Notes under the pieces: generated by a model
Seen by the model: the letters and a program-made list of their open reading frames with translations, nothing else
The model's database searches: none
Told to the model about the DNA's origin: nothing
Assembly: GCA_944387745.1 (NCBI GenBank)
Contig: CALXGD010000065.1
Span: forward strand, 1-14,437
Length of the DNA stretch: 14,437 nt
From: an uncultured Oscillospiraceae bacterium
GTDB taxonomy: Bacteria; Bacillota_A; Clostridia; Oscillospirales; Oscillospiraceae
Direction of reading: 5' to 3'
Program-made: the position numbers and the translations under genes
Shown here: positions 7,590-14,353 of the stretch, one piece after another
Layout: each line of letters opens with the position of its first letter
Position numbering within the stretch: position 1 is the first letter of the stretch

Positions 7590-7618
7590 GGAAAGTTTTA
7601 ATTTTCTGTAGCTTACCT

Positions 7619-7647
7619 ATTATATCTGACAGGACGGGAAATGTAAA
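7619..7647 (-). promoter_or_regulatory. Strong sigma-A promoter for prfB
   Basis: Minus strand TTTACA (7647-7642), 17-base spacer, perfect TATAAT (7624-7619). Transcription should begin near 7612. Confidence 0.8.
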
Positions 7648-7720
7648 GGAGCGGTTCTGGAGATTATGAAAAAACCTGTAGACTCTCAAGGTGAGAAGAG
7701 GGACTGCTGAGGAAAATGAG

Positions 7721-7750
7721 AAAAACCGCCGCCTGATTTCCAGGCGGCGG
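7721..7750 (-). terminator. Terminator of the SpoIIQ-like gene
   Basis: Ten-bp GC-rich stem (7726-7735 with 7741-7750), five-base loop, then TTTTT on the minus strand (7725-7721). It sits 12 bases past the stop codon of the SpoIIQ-like gene. Confidence 0.85.
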
Positions 7751-7761
7751 CACGCTGTGAG

Positions 7762-8511
7762 TTAGGGAGTTTCAGGCAGATAAGCGAGGGGATCCATATA
7801 TTCTCCGTTGACCATCAGAGCCAGATGCAGATGGGGCTCCATCCCGCTCTCTGCGAGTGCGGTATTGCCCACAGTTCCCAATACGCCTCCGGTATTGACG
7901 GCGTCTCCGGGAAGAACGGCTGTCTCCTCCCCTAGATTGGAGTAGACAGCTGTGACGCCGTCCGGCTGCTGGACTACCACTGTGGTGCCCATCATCGCGT
8001 CGGAGTAGACGTCAACAACCTCCCCCTCGCCGGCGGCGAGGACCTTGATTCCGGGGTCGGCGGCAATGTCAATGCCGCTGTGCGTCCGCCAGTCCCCCAT
8101 GGTCACATCATAGGCCAGGGCCTCAACACTGAAGGTCCGCAGGACTTCACCCTTCACAGGCCAGGTGTAAACCACTTCCTTTGGCTGAATGGGAGCTGCG
8201 GCCTCTGTTGGGGCCGGTTCCTTCACTGGCTGTGGATCCTCCACCTGAGGGGGCGGGTCGGAGGAGCTCTGTGGAGCGGACTCTTCTGGCTGCACAGGGG
8301 AGGGGGACTTCTCCTCCTGGTCCGGAAGAGTGATGGTTGGATTGGCGGTGACTGGCTCGCTGGTTTCGCCGCCTGCGACAGAACGGATCAGATAATAGCC
8401 CGAGATTCCGATGGCGCTTACGCACAGGAATAGGACTATGTAAAAGCCCTTTCCCAGCACGAAATTGCCTAGCTTTTGCAAGATATTTCGTTTCGTGAAA
8501 ACCACCTCCAC
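7762..8511 (-). CDS. spoIIQ: SpoIIQ-like M23 (LytM) sporulation protein
   Basis: Up to 249 residues. A short N-terminus is followed by one membrane helix (about 23-45), a Pro/Glu/Ser-rich linker (50-110) and an M23/LytM domain (about 115-247). ALAYDVTMGDWRTHSGIDIAAD and EPHLHLALMVNG...DPLAYLP resemble SpoIIQ. In sporulating Firmicutes SpoIIQ is made in the forespore and joins SpoIIIAH to form the channel between forespore and mother cell. Zinc-site residues His144, Asp148, His227 and His229 are all present; Bacillus SpoIIQ lacks part of this site, whereas clostridial forms often keep it. A sigma-F-type promoter at 8517-8545 supports the assignment. The start is unclear: the longest frame begins with GTG 8511, but the only good ribosome site (GGAGGTGG, 8509-8502) lies inside it. 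The alternative is a general M23 peptidase. Confidence 0.75.
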   Translation of the reverse strand: MEVVFTKRNILQKLGNFVLGKGFYIVLFLCVSAIGISGYYLIRSVAGGETSEPVTANPTITLPDQEEKSPSPVQPEESAPQSSSDPPPQVEDPQPVKEPAPTEAAAPIQPKEVVYTWPVKGEVLRTFSVEALAYDVTMGDWRTHSGIDIAADPGIKVLAAGEGEVVDVYSDAMMGTTVVVQQPDGVTAVYSNLGEETAVLPGDAVNTGGVLGTVGNTALAESGMEPHLHLALMVNGEYMDPLAYLPETP

Positions 8512-8516
8512 GGGCT

Positions 8517-8545
8517 ATTGTGGACACAGCGGGAGAAGCTTATAC
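8517..8545 (-). promoter_or_regulatory. Putative sigma-F promoter for the SpoIIQ-like gene
   Basis: Minus strand GTATA (8545-8541), exactly 15 bases, GTCCACAAT (8525-8517). This matches the forespore sigma-F pattern GYWTA-N15-GGNNANAHT with one mismatch. The expected transcription start is near 8510, at the beginning of the coding frame. Confidence 0.55.
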
Positions 8546-8615
8546 CGAATATTTGAAAAAATTTAGAGAACAGGAAAATTTCCAGCGTTATATGTACAGT
8601 GGTGCACAACTTTTA

Positions 8616-8645
8616 TGGACGCAGCAGGGAGTGGTGTGATATACT
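8616..8645 (+). promoter_or_regulatory. Candidate extended -10 promoter for the M16 peptidase gene
   Basis: TGGACG (8616-8621), 18-base spacer, TATACT (8640-8645) preceded by the extended element TG at 8637-8638. It implies a leader of about 120 bases. The -35 box is weak and the call is tentative. Confidence 0.4.
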
Positions 8646-8770
8646 TAAGCTATTAAGGCCCATTCCTGTATGATATTTTGGGGATGAGTTTTTGTCTGAT
8701 AAACCTCGCTCCTGCGGGATATGAGAAGATATGCCGCAAGGGCGCAGCTTTTTAAAGAGAGGAAATAGAG

Positions 8771-10030
8771 ATGTATCGTACCATTACCCTGTCCAATGGG
8801 GCCAGAATCCTGACAGAGCGGATCTCCGGCGTGCGGTCCGCTGCGGTGGGCTTTTTTGTGGGAGCGGGCTCCCGACATGAGCTGTCAGAGGAGAACGGAG
8901 CGGCCCATTTTATTGAACACATGTCATTTAAAGGGACGGAGCGCCGCTCCGCCGGCGAACTGGCCCGAGAGATGGACGCCATCGGCGGGCAAGTGAACGC
9001 ATATACCACGAAAGAGGACACCTGCTTTTATGCCAGATGTCTGGACCGGCATTTGGATCGTGCTGTGGACCTGCTGTGCGATATGCTGTTCCACTCCCGA
9101 TTTGCCCAGGAGGACGTGGAACTGGAGCGGGGAGTGATTCTGGAGGAGATCGGTATGTATGAGGACGCTCCGGAAGATCTGTGCGCTGAGCGGTTGGCTA
9201 TGGCAGTGTATAAAGGCCGTTCCCTAGGCCGCCCTATTTTGGGTCGGGCCTCGACCCTGGAGAAAATGACGGGGGAGTCCCTGCGCCAGTGGCAGAGAGA
9301 GCATTATGTGCCCGGCGCGATTGTGGCGTCTCTGGCGGGCAGCTTTACAGAGCGGCAGGTGGAGGATCTGGCACGGCGGCTGGGAGAGCTGCCTGCGGGC
9401 CCTTTGCCAAAGACAAAAGAGGCGTTTTATGTGCCGGCGGTCACTGTGCGGCGGAAAGCCATTGAACAAAATCACCTGATTTTGGCGTTTCCGGGCCTCT
9501 CCTATTTTGATGAGGAGCGGTATGCTCTCCAGCTGCTCAACTCCATTCTAGGTGGCGGCTGTTCTTCCAGGCTTTTTCAAGAGCTGCGGGAGAAGCGAGG
9601 CTTGTGTTATACAGTGTACTCCTATGTATCCGATCATGCGGATACAGGCTTTTTGGGCATATATGCGGCATTCAATAGGGAGCAGGAAAATGAGGTGCTG
9701 GAGGCGACCCGCAGAATTGTGGAGGAGTTGGCAGAGCACGGGCCTGCGCAGGAGGAGCTGGACCGCGTGCGGGAGCAGACGGAGGCCAATCTCCTGATGT
9801 CGCAGGAGTCGGTTCAGACTCGTATGGGTCAACTGGGGACTTCTGCCCTGCTGTACAACCGAGTGCGAGAGACAGAGGAGATTTTGGCTGCCTATGACCG
9901 CGTGACAACGGCAGAGCTGCGGAATCTGGCGCAGCGGATCTTTCCTTTTGCGGGGGCGTCTCTGTCTGCAGTGGGCAGGGTGCGTCCAGCGGAGGAGTAT
10001 CGAAATTGGCTGGAAAAAGCGGGGACATAG
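8771..10030 (+). CDS. M16 family (pitrilysin/insulinase-like) zinc peptidase, MlpA/YmxG type
   Basis: 419-residue protein, the usual length for the bacterial one-unit M16B peptidases related to Bacillus MlpA (YmxG) and mitochondrial processing peptidase. The inverted zinc motif HFIEH (46-50) is intact, and the third ligand is expected in VILEEI (Glu125 or Glu126). The N-terminal half starts directly with MYRTITLSNGARIL, as in the family, without a signal peptide. The second half carries SRLFQELREKRGLCYTVYS, the conserved C-terminal-domain motif (about 266-284). ATG 8771 has AGAGAGG eight bases upstream. It is divergent from the SpoIIQ-like gene and convergent with rubrerythrin. The enzyme probably cleaves peptides in the cytoplasm; its natural substrate is not shown by the sequence. 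Confidence 0.94.
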   Translation: MYRTITLSNGARILTERISGVRSAAVGFFVGAGSRHELSEENGAAHFIEHMSFKGTERRSAGELAREMDAIGGQVNAYTTKEDTCFYARCLDRHLDRAVDLLCDMLFHSRFAQEDVELERGVILEEIGMYEDAPEDLCAERLAMAVYKGRSLGRPILGRASTLEKMTGESLRQWQREHYVPGAIVASLAGSFTERQVEDLARRLGELPAGPLPKTKEAFYVPAVTVRRKAIEQNHLILAFPGLSYFDEERYALQLLNSILGGGCSSRLFQELREKRGLCYTVYSYVSDHADTGFLGIYAAFNREQENEVLEATRRIVEELAEHGPAQEELDRVREQTEANLLMSQESVQTRMGQLGTSALLYNRVRETEEILAAYDRVTTAELRNLAQRIFPFAGASLSAVGRVRPAEEYRNWLEKAGT

Positions 10031-10052
10031 GAAGCGGACGGGGTGTTTTATT

Positions 10053-10133
10053 GTGGCGAAAGAAGCTCCAAACAAACGGGATATACCAGAGGTCAAGAAA
10101 CGAGTTATGGAAGCCATGCGCAATAAACGTTAA
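10053..10133 (+). CDS. Possible 26-residue basic small protein downstream of the M16 gene
   Basis: A GTG-started frame 22 bases after the M16 stop codon, preceded by GGGGTG (10040-10045, seven bases before the start). It encodes MAKEAPNKRDIPEVKKRVMEAMRNKR (given here in two parts: MAKEAPNKRDIPEV then KKRVMEAMRNKR). The product is Lys/Arg-rich and could form one short helix. It would share the M16 transcript and end before the hairpin at 10175-10217. I recognise no family. A frame this short can arise by chance. Confidence 0.28.
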   Translation: MAKEAPNKRDIPEVKKRVMEAMRNKR

Positions 10134-10174
10134 GCTATAGGGATTGCCGTATTACAACCAAATCAGGGCAAAGG

Positions 10175-10217
10175 GAAATGGCTTGCTGCCTGTCGCATAC
10201 AGACAGCAAGCCATTTC
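10175..10217. terminator. Strong hairpin between convergent M16 and rubrerythrin genes
   Basis: Perfect 14-bp arms GAAATGGCTTGCTG (10175-10188) and complement (10204-10217) with a 15-base loop. No proper T-run follows on either strand. It probably acts as a transcription end or RNA 3'-end barrier for the convergent pair. The rest of 10134-10353 holds nothing else convincing. Confidence 0.5.
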
Positions 10218-10353
10218 GACTGCTTGAACAATTTCTTGCGAAAATATAGCCTGCCTTTTCGGGGCCGTTTCTCTGAGGACCCGCCCGCTTTTTGTGTGTT
10301 CCCGCCTTAGCGGGACAGGGATCTCTGGGAAGCGATGCAGGAGCGTGAAGAAA

Positions 10354-10971
10354 TTATTTTACCGGCCTGTTGTGATAGGGGGCCAGCTCCACGCGGACGA
10401 AGTAGCCCTGAGGATGGCGGCAGACGGGGCAGGCGGCAGGGGCGACTGTGGCGTTCACCACATAGCCGCAGTTCAGGCACATCCACTCTGTCTTGATGTC
10501 ACAGGCAAAAAGCTGACCCTTTTCCAGCAGGTCTGCATATTGACCAAAGCGGTCCCCGTGGACCTTTTCTATGCCGGCAATGTTTTCGAAGAGCTTTCCC
10601 ACCAGTGGGAAGCCCTCCTCCATTGCGACGCGGGCAAATTGGGCATAGTCGTGCTCCCACTCGCTGTATTCATTGTGCTGGGCTGCCCGCAGATAGTCCA
10701 GCAGATCCGCGTACAGATCCACCGGATAGGTGCCGTCTACCTGAATGGTCTGCCCTCCCAGATCGTGAAGTTGACGATAGAACTCCTTGGCGTGGGCCTT
10801 CTCCTGGTCGGCGGTAAACAGAAACAGACCTTGAATGACAGCAAGTCCGCTTTTATGGGCGATGCCTGCGGCGATGGTGTAGCGGCTGCGGGCCTGGCTC
10901 TCTCCGGCAAATGCCCGCATTAGATTTTCCCGCGTCTGGCTGCGGGCAAACGCCTCTGACTTTTCTGGCAT
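10354..10971 (-). CDS. Rubrerythrin
   Basis: 205-residue cytoplasmic non-haem iron protein that reduces hydrogen peroxide in anaerobes, taking electrons through its rubredoxin-type centre. The N-terminal four-helix domain shows the di-iron ligands: Glu24 (GES), Glu57 and His60 (EKAH), Glu101 and Glu104 (EYSE), Glu135 and His138 (EKVH). The C-terminal domain has two Cys-x2-Cys pairs (C165/C168 and C181/C184) that hold a single iron. Order and length are standard. ATG 10971 is preceded by AGGAGGAG. It is divergent from the nicotinate phosphoribosyltransferase gene. I see no clear PerR box or consensus promoter upstream, only a direct repeat ATCCGG-N5-ATCCGG at 11020-11036. The presence of this gene supports an anaerobic lifestyle. 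Confidence 0.95.
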   Translation of the reverse strand: MPEKSEAFARSQTRENLMRAFAGESQARSRYTIAAGIAHKSGLAVIQGLFLFTADQEKAHAKEFYRQLHDLGGQTIQVDGTYPVDLYADLLDYLRAAQHNEYSEWEHDYAQFARVAMEEGFPLVGKLFENIAGIEKVHGDRFGQYADLLEKGQLFACDIKTEWMCLNCGYVVNATVAPAACPVCRHPQGYFVRVELAPYHNRPVK

Positions 10972-11163
10972 AGAAACTCCTCCTGCTCTGCTTTAAATTT
11001 GTTTCCAGTATTTCCTGAAATCCGGGTTTTATCCGGCCAATTTTAATTTTTTGTGTATGTCCGCTCTGACAGGGCGGCAATGGAGGGGTGGAGAGAGCCT
11101 GAACCGCAAAACGGGGTATGACGGCCTGTTTAACAAAGAGTTTACAAAAGAAATGGCTTTTTC

Positions 11164-11192
11164 TTGCCTTTTTGAATGAACTCGAGTATAAT
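11164..11192 (+). promoter_or_regulatory. Sigma-A promoter for nicotinate phosphoribosyltransferase
   Basis: TTGCCT (11164-11169), 17-base spacer, perfect TATAAT (11187-11192). The start near 11199 gives a leader of about 45 bases that contains a small GGGTG/CACCC hairpin (11205-11220). Confidence 0.75.
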
Positions 11193-11244
11193 AAAGCCTA
11201 GCTGGGGTGTCATGTCACCCTTTACTAGAGGAGGCGGCCCGGGG

Positions 11245-12693
11245 ATGAAAGAAAGAACAAATATGACCATGCTCTGCGACTTTTATGAGCTGACCATGGG
11301 CAACGGATATTTTCAGACTGGTCTGGCGGACAGAATCTGCTATTTTGACGTATTTTACCGCTCTGTGCCGGATCAAGGCGGCTTTGCCATTGCCGCAGGC
11401 CTTGCGCAAGTGGTGGAATATATTGAAAATCTGCACTTTGATGAGGAAGATATCGCCTATCTGCGCTCTAAGGGGTGCTTTGACGAGAAGTTTTTAGATT
11501 ATCTTCGAACATTTTCTTTTACCGGAGATATTTGGGCAATTCCGGAGGGGACGCCGATTTTTCCAGGGGAGCCGATCCTTACAGTCCGCGCCCCCGCGAT
11601 TCAGGCCCAATTTATTGAGACCTTCGTGCTTTTATGCCTGAATCACCAGTGCCTGATTGCCACAAAATCCAACCGCATTGTCCGGGCTGCGGAGGGCCGC
11701 CCGGTGGCGGAATTCGGATCCCGCCGGGCCCAGGGCTCCGACGGCGCTCTCCTGGGTGCACGGGCCAGCTATATTGCCGGCTGTTCCGCCACCGCATGCA
11801 CTATGGCGGACCAGCGCTACGGATCTCCCGCCACGGGGACCATGGCCCACTCCTGGGTGCAGATGTTTCCGGACGAGTATACGGCCTTTAAGACGTACTG
11901 CGAGCTTTATCCGGACAATGCCACATTGCTGGTAGACACCTATAATGTACTGAAGTCCGGCGTGCCCAATGCAATTCGCGCCTTTAAAGAGGTGCTGATT
12001 CCGCGTGGCATCACGAAGTGCGGTATTCGGCTGGATTCCGGCGATTTGGCGTATCTGTCCCGCAAGGCCCGTGAGATGTTGGATGAGGCGGGACTGACTG
12101 ACTGTAAGATCATTGCCTCCAATGCGCTGGATGAGTATATTATCCGGGACCTGGTGCGGCAAGGGGCACGTATTGATTCCTTCGGTGTGGGAGAGCGGCT
12201 GATCACCTCCCGCAGTGAGCCGGTATTCGGCGGAGTCTATAAACTTGTGGCGATTGAGGACGATGAAGGGGAGATTATACCCAAAATTAAAATCAGTGAA
12301 AATGCGGCGAAAATTACCACGCCGCACTTTAAAAAGGTTTACCGCATTTTCTCCAAGGCGACCGGCAAGGCGGAGGCCGACCTGATTTGCCTCCGGGATG
12401 AGGATATTGATTTTACGAAGCCCCTGGAGCTCTTCGACCCGGATGCCACGTGGAAGCGGAAGGTGTACACCGACATTGAGGCGAAGGAGCTGATGGTTCC
12501 TATTTTCCAAAATGGAATGTTGGTCTATCAGGTTCCGGAGCTGCGGGCCAGCCGCGACTATTGCCAGAGACAGGTTGACTCGCTCTGGGATGAGGTAAAA
12601 CGGTTTGAAAATCCTCACAATTACTATGTGGATCTGTCACAAAAGCTGTGGGATATTAAGCAGTCACTGCTGACAAGCCATGAGATGAAATAA
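11245..12693 (+). CDS. pncB: Nicotinate phosphoribosyltransferase
   Basis: 482-residue cytoplasmic enzyme of the Preiss-Handler NAD salvage route. It joins nicotinate and phosphoribosyl pyrophosphate to give nicotinate mononucleotide, with ATP hydrolysis. Landmarks are MLCDFYELTMGNGYF at the N-terminus (the active-site DxYxLTM signature), FGSRRAQG (157-164), HSWVQMFPDEYTAF (from His202, probably the phosphorylated His of the family) and RLDSGDL (262-268, phosphoribosyl-binding). The long C-terminal region is typical of the Firmicutes form. I chose ATG 11245 because AGAGGAGG (11227-11234) precedes it. An in-frame ATG at 11176 lies inside the promoter and cannot be used. It stands alone between its promoter and the terminator at 12704-12745; no other NAD gene is in the window. 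Confidence 0.95.
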   Translation: MKERTNMTMLCDFYELTMGNGYFQTGLADRICYFDVFYRSVPDQGGFAIAAGLAQVVEYIENLHFDEEDIAYLRSKGCFDEKFLDYLRTFSFTGDIWAIPEGTPIFPGEPILTVRAPAIQAQFIETFVLLCLNHQCLIATKSNRIVRAAEGRPVAEFGSRRAQGSDGALLGARASYIAGCSATACTMADQRYGSPATGTMAHSWVQMFPDEYTAFKTYCELYPDNATLLVDTYNVLKSGVPNAIRAFKEVLIPRGITKCGIRLDSGDLAYLSRKAREMLDEAGLTDCKIIASNALDEYIIRDLVRQGARIDSFGVGERLITSRSEPVFGGVYKLVAIEDDEGEIIPKIKISENAAKITTPHFKKVYRIFSKATGKAEADLICLRDEDIDFTKPLELFDPDATWKRKVYTDIEAKELMVPIFQNGMLVYQVPELRASRDYCQRQVDSLWDEVKRFENPHNYYVDLSQKLWDIKQSLLTSHEMK

Positions 12694-12703
12694 GCAGAAG
12701 CGG

Positions 12704-12745
12704 AAATCAAGCCAGAAAGAAACCTGCTTTTCTGGCTTGATTTTT
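12704..12745 (+). terminator. Terminator of nicotinate phosphoribosyltransferase
   Basis: Perfect 15-bp stem (12704-12718 with 12729-12743), ten-base loop, T-run at 12741-12745, eleven bases past the stop codon. Confidence 0.88.
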
Positions 12746-12765
12746 CCGGTGAAATCTGGTATTCT
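12737..12765 (+). promoter_or_regulatory. Weak candidate promoter for tRNA-Ser
   Basis: TTGATT (12737-12742), 17 bases, TATTCT (12760-12765), each 4 of 6. The -35 box overlaps the preceding terminator, and the predicted start is about 90 bases before the tRNA. Listed only because spacing is right and no better candidate is visible. Confidence 0.25.
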
Positions 12766-12860
12766 CCTTTCAAGCGCTCAGGATGCCGGAGATAGCTGAC
12801 GACCTGGCTGTAAGTTTTACAGCGGTTCCGGTCGGACACTGTCGGATCTGCTGCGCGGAT

Positions 12861-12952
12861 GGAGGTGTACCCAAGTGGTTGAAGGGTCCGGATTCGAAAT
12901 CCGGTAGGTCGGCTTCGCCGGCGCAAGAGTTCGAATCTCTTCACCTCCGCCA
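12861..12952 (+). tRNA. tRNA-Ser (anticodon CGA)
   Basis: A 92-base class II tRNA. The acceptor stem GGAGGTG pairs with CACCTCC (12942-12948), followed by G and an encoded CCA (12950-12952). The D arm is CCC...GGG. The anticodon stem CCGGA/TCCGG encloses loop TTCGAAA, giving anticodon CGA, which reads UCG serine codons. A long variable arm (GTCGGCTTCGCCGGC) is typical of tRNA-Ser, and the T arm is AAGAG-TTCGAAT-CTCTT. All stems pair, so it should be functional. Confidence 0.97.
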
Positions 12953-12996
12953 GTCCGCCGCAAGCGGGAGACCGCTTGCGGCGGACCTTTTGTTTT
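12953..12996 (+). terminator. tRNA-Ser terminator
   Basis: Perfect 15-bp stem (12953-12967 with 12972-12986), GAGA tetraloop, then CTTTTGTTTT. The stem begins on the base right after the tRNA CCA end. The following stretch to 13159 shows no convincing gene. Confidence 0.88.
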
Positions 12997-13159
12997 CTTG
13001 GTGTTTCCACACACATTTGGGGAAGAGACGTTATGAGACTTAAAGACCTGGAGAAACAGCCGGAAAAGGATAAACGCGCAACTCTTTTTGTGCGCTAGGG
13101 CTATTCTCTCTTCGATGTTCCCGTCCTGCGGGAGCGGAAACAAGGGCCTTGAGATACGA

Positions 13160-13197
13160 TAAAAGCCTCCCACGCCGCGAGACGTGGGAGGCTTTTA
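13160..13197. terminator. Terminator of metA (bidirectional)
   Basis: Perfect 15-bp stem (13160-13174 with 13183-13197), eight-base loop, with A-run on the left and T-run on the right. It serves metA on the minus strand, 19 bases past its stop codon. Confidence 0.85.
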
Positions 13198-13215
13198 ATA
13201 TGGGTATGACGCCCC

Positions 13216-14157
13216 TTACTGGTGCTGTTCAGAGGCTTCGTCTGTGAGGGTCCGAAGGTCGTAGGGAGTGGTCTGGTATACGTAATAATTCAACCAGTTG
13301 GTGTAAAACAGCTGTCCAGCAGACCGCCAGCGCACCACAGGAGGCTGGGTAGGGTCGTTATTTGGAAAGTAGTTGTCGGGAATATTGATATCGACACCTT
13401 TGTTTACATCACGGAAGTATTCCAAGGAGAGTGTTTCCGGGTCATACTCAGGGTGACCGGTAATAAAGAAGCGGCGATTATCCCGACTCTTTACAGCAAA
13501 GACTCCGGCTTTCTCCGAGACAGCCAAGAGCTGCAGCTCCGAAACCTTTTCAATGTCCTCCAGCCGGTTCTCTGTATAACGGGAGTGCGGCACATAGAAG
13601 ATGTCATCAAACCCGCGGAAGAGGGGAGACTGTGTGCGCACCACTGTGTGAGGAAAAACACCGAAAAGTTTTTTGCCCAAATCATATTTTGGGATGCCGT
13701 AATGGTAGTAGAGGCCTGCCTGGGCCCCCCAGCAAATATGCAGAGTAGAATGGACGTGAGTAGTGGTCCACTTCATAATCTGACAGAGTTCATCCCAATA
13801 GTCCACGTCGGTGAAATCTAAATTTTCCACCGGCGCACCGGTAATAATCATGCCGTCGTAGTTTCGGTCCTTGATCTGGTCGAAGCTGGTATAGAAGGAG
13901 GACAGGTGCTCCGCATCCGTATTTTGGGACACGTGGCTCAGTGTGTGCAGCAGCTCCACCTGGACCTGGAGCGGGGAATTAGACAGCTTCCGCAGCAGCT
14001 GGGTCTCAGTGACGATTTTGGTAGGCATCAGGTTTAAAATCAGCAGATTTAGAGGGCGAATATCCTGATGCATGGCCCGATACTCGGTCATAACGAAGAT
14101 GTTCTCACTCTCCAGCGTCGTCGTGGCCGGGAGGGAGTCAGGAATTTTAATTGGCAT
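13216..14157 (-). CDS. metA: Homoserine O-acetyltransferase, MetA family
   Basis: 313-residue cytoplasmic enzyme that activates L-homoserine by acylation at the first committed step of methionine synthesis. [26 protein letters not shown] and [16 protein letters not shown] are the usual N-terminal family blocks. The catalytic Cys142 ([15 protein letters not shown]), His235 and Glu237 (ITGHPEY) are in canonical positions. Residue 111 is Glu (TGAPVE). In MetA proteins Glu at this place goes with acetyl-CoA use, and Gly with succinyl-CoA. The product is therefore predicted to be O-acetylhomoserine despite the common succinyltransferase name. ATG 14157 has AGAGAGG eight bases upstream. No SAM riboswitch or T-box is recognised in the roughly 160 bases upstream, and no other methionine gene is in the window. 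Confidence 0.95.
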   Translation of the reverse strand: MPIKIPDSLPATTTLESENIFVMTEYRAMHQDIRPLNLLILNLMPTKIVTETQLLRKLSNSPLQVQVELLHTLSHVSQNTDAEHLSSFYTSFDQIKDRNYDGMIITGAPVENLDFTDVDYWDELCQIMKWTTTHVHSTLHICWGAQAGLYYHYGIPKYDLGKKLFGVFPHTVVRTQSPLFRGFDDIFYVPHSRYTENRLEDIEKVSELQLLAVSEKAGVFAVKSRDNRRFFITGHPEYDPETLSLEYFRDVNKGVDINIPDNYFPNNDPTQPPVVRWRSAGQLFYTNWLNYYVYQTTPYDLRTLTDEASEQHQ

Positions 14158-14290
14158 GGAAAGGACCTCTCTCCTAATATAAAAATAAATAACAGCATCA
14201 GGGTATCATAATTGTGCTGGTTGTGCAAGAGAGAATTCTACGGAAAAATGTCCGCAGCACATGGACAGAGGGGCGAATTGCCGAGGGAGG

Positions 14291-14348
14291 AAAAAACACG
14301 AAAAAAGGCAAAAAAGAGCTTGACAAAAACTGGCCTAAGTGATATTCT
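14291..14348 (+). promoter_or_regulatory. Strong outward promoter with phased A-tracts
   Basis: Consensus TTGACA (14320-14325), 17-base spacer, TATTCT (14343-14348), with start expected near 14355. Three six-base A-tracts begin at 14291, 14301 and 14310, about one helical turn apart, directly upstream of the -35 box. This is the layout of curved DNA or an UP element at highly used promoters. The transcribed gene lies beyond the right edge. It is divergent from metA. Confidence 0.75.
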
Positions 14349-14353
14349 ATCAA

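Noticed and set aside
8718..8758. GATATG direct repeat (10-bp period) and small hairpin before the M16 ribosome site
   Set aside because: The repeat is short and the hairpin contains a bulge with few pairs; there is not enough to call an operator or attenuator.
10300..10315. Hairpin TCCCGC-CTTA-GCGGGA as the rubrerythrin terminator
   Set aside because: The stem is only six bp and no T-run follows on either strand; it may still be a minor processing structure.
11176..11244. Upstream ATG extending nicotinate phosphoribosyltransferase by 23 residues
   Set aside because: The ATG lies within the spacer of the promoter 11164-11192, upstream of the expected transcription start; a good ribosome site points to ATG 11245.
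11632..12618. 328-codon minus-strand frame opposite nicotinate phosphoribosyltransferase
   Set aside because: The plus-strand gene is unambiguous over the same bases; the antisense product has no recognisable domain and no ribosome site.
13033..13098. 21-codon frame MRLKDLEKQPEKDKRATLFVR between tRNA-Ser and metA
   Set aside because: Only a weak purine-rich stretch precedes it, no promoter is visible after the tRNA terminator, and frames this short are common by chance.
13222..13821. 199-codon plus-strand frame opposite metA
   Set aside because: Shadow of the well-conserved metA frame, without plausible start signals.
14158..14290. SAM riboswitch or T-box before metA
   Set aside because: None of the conserved S-box or T-box core motifs is visible on the minus strand; only a weak 5-bp stem (14249-14267) was found.
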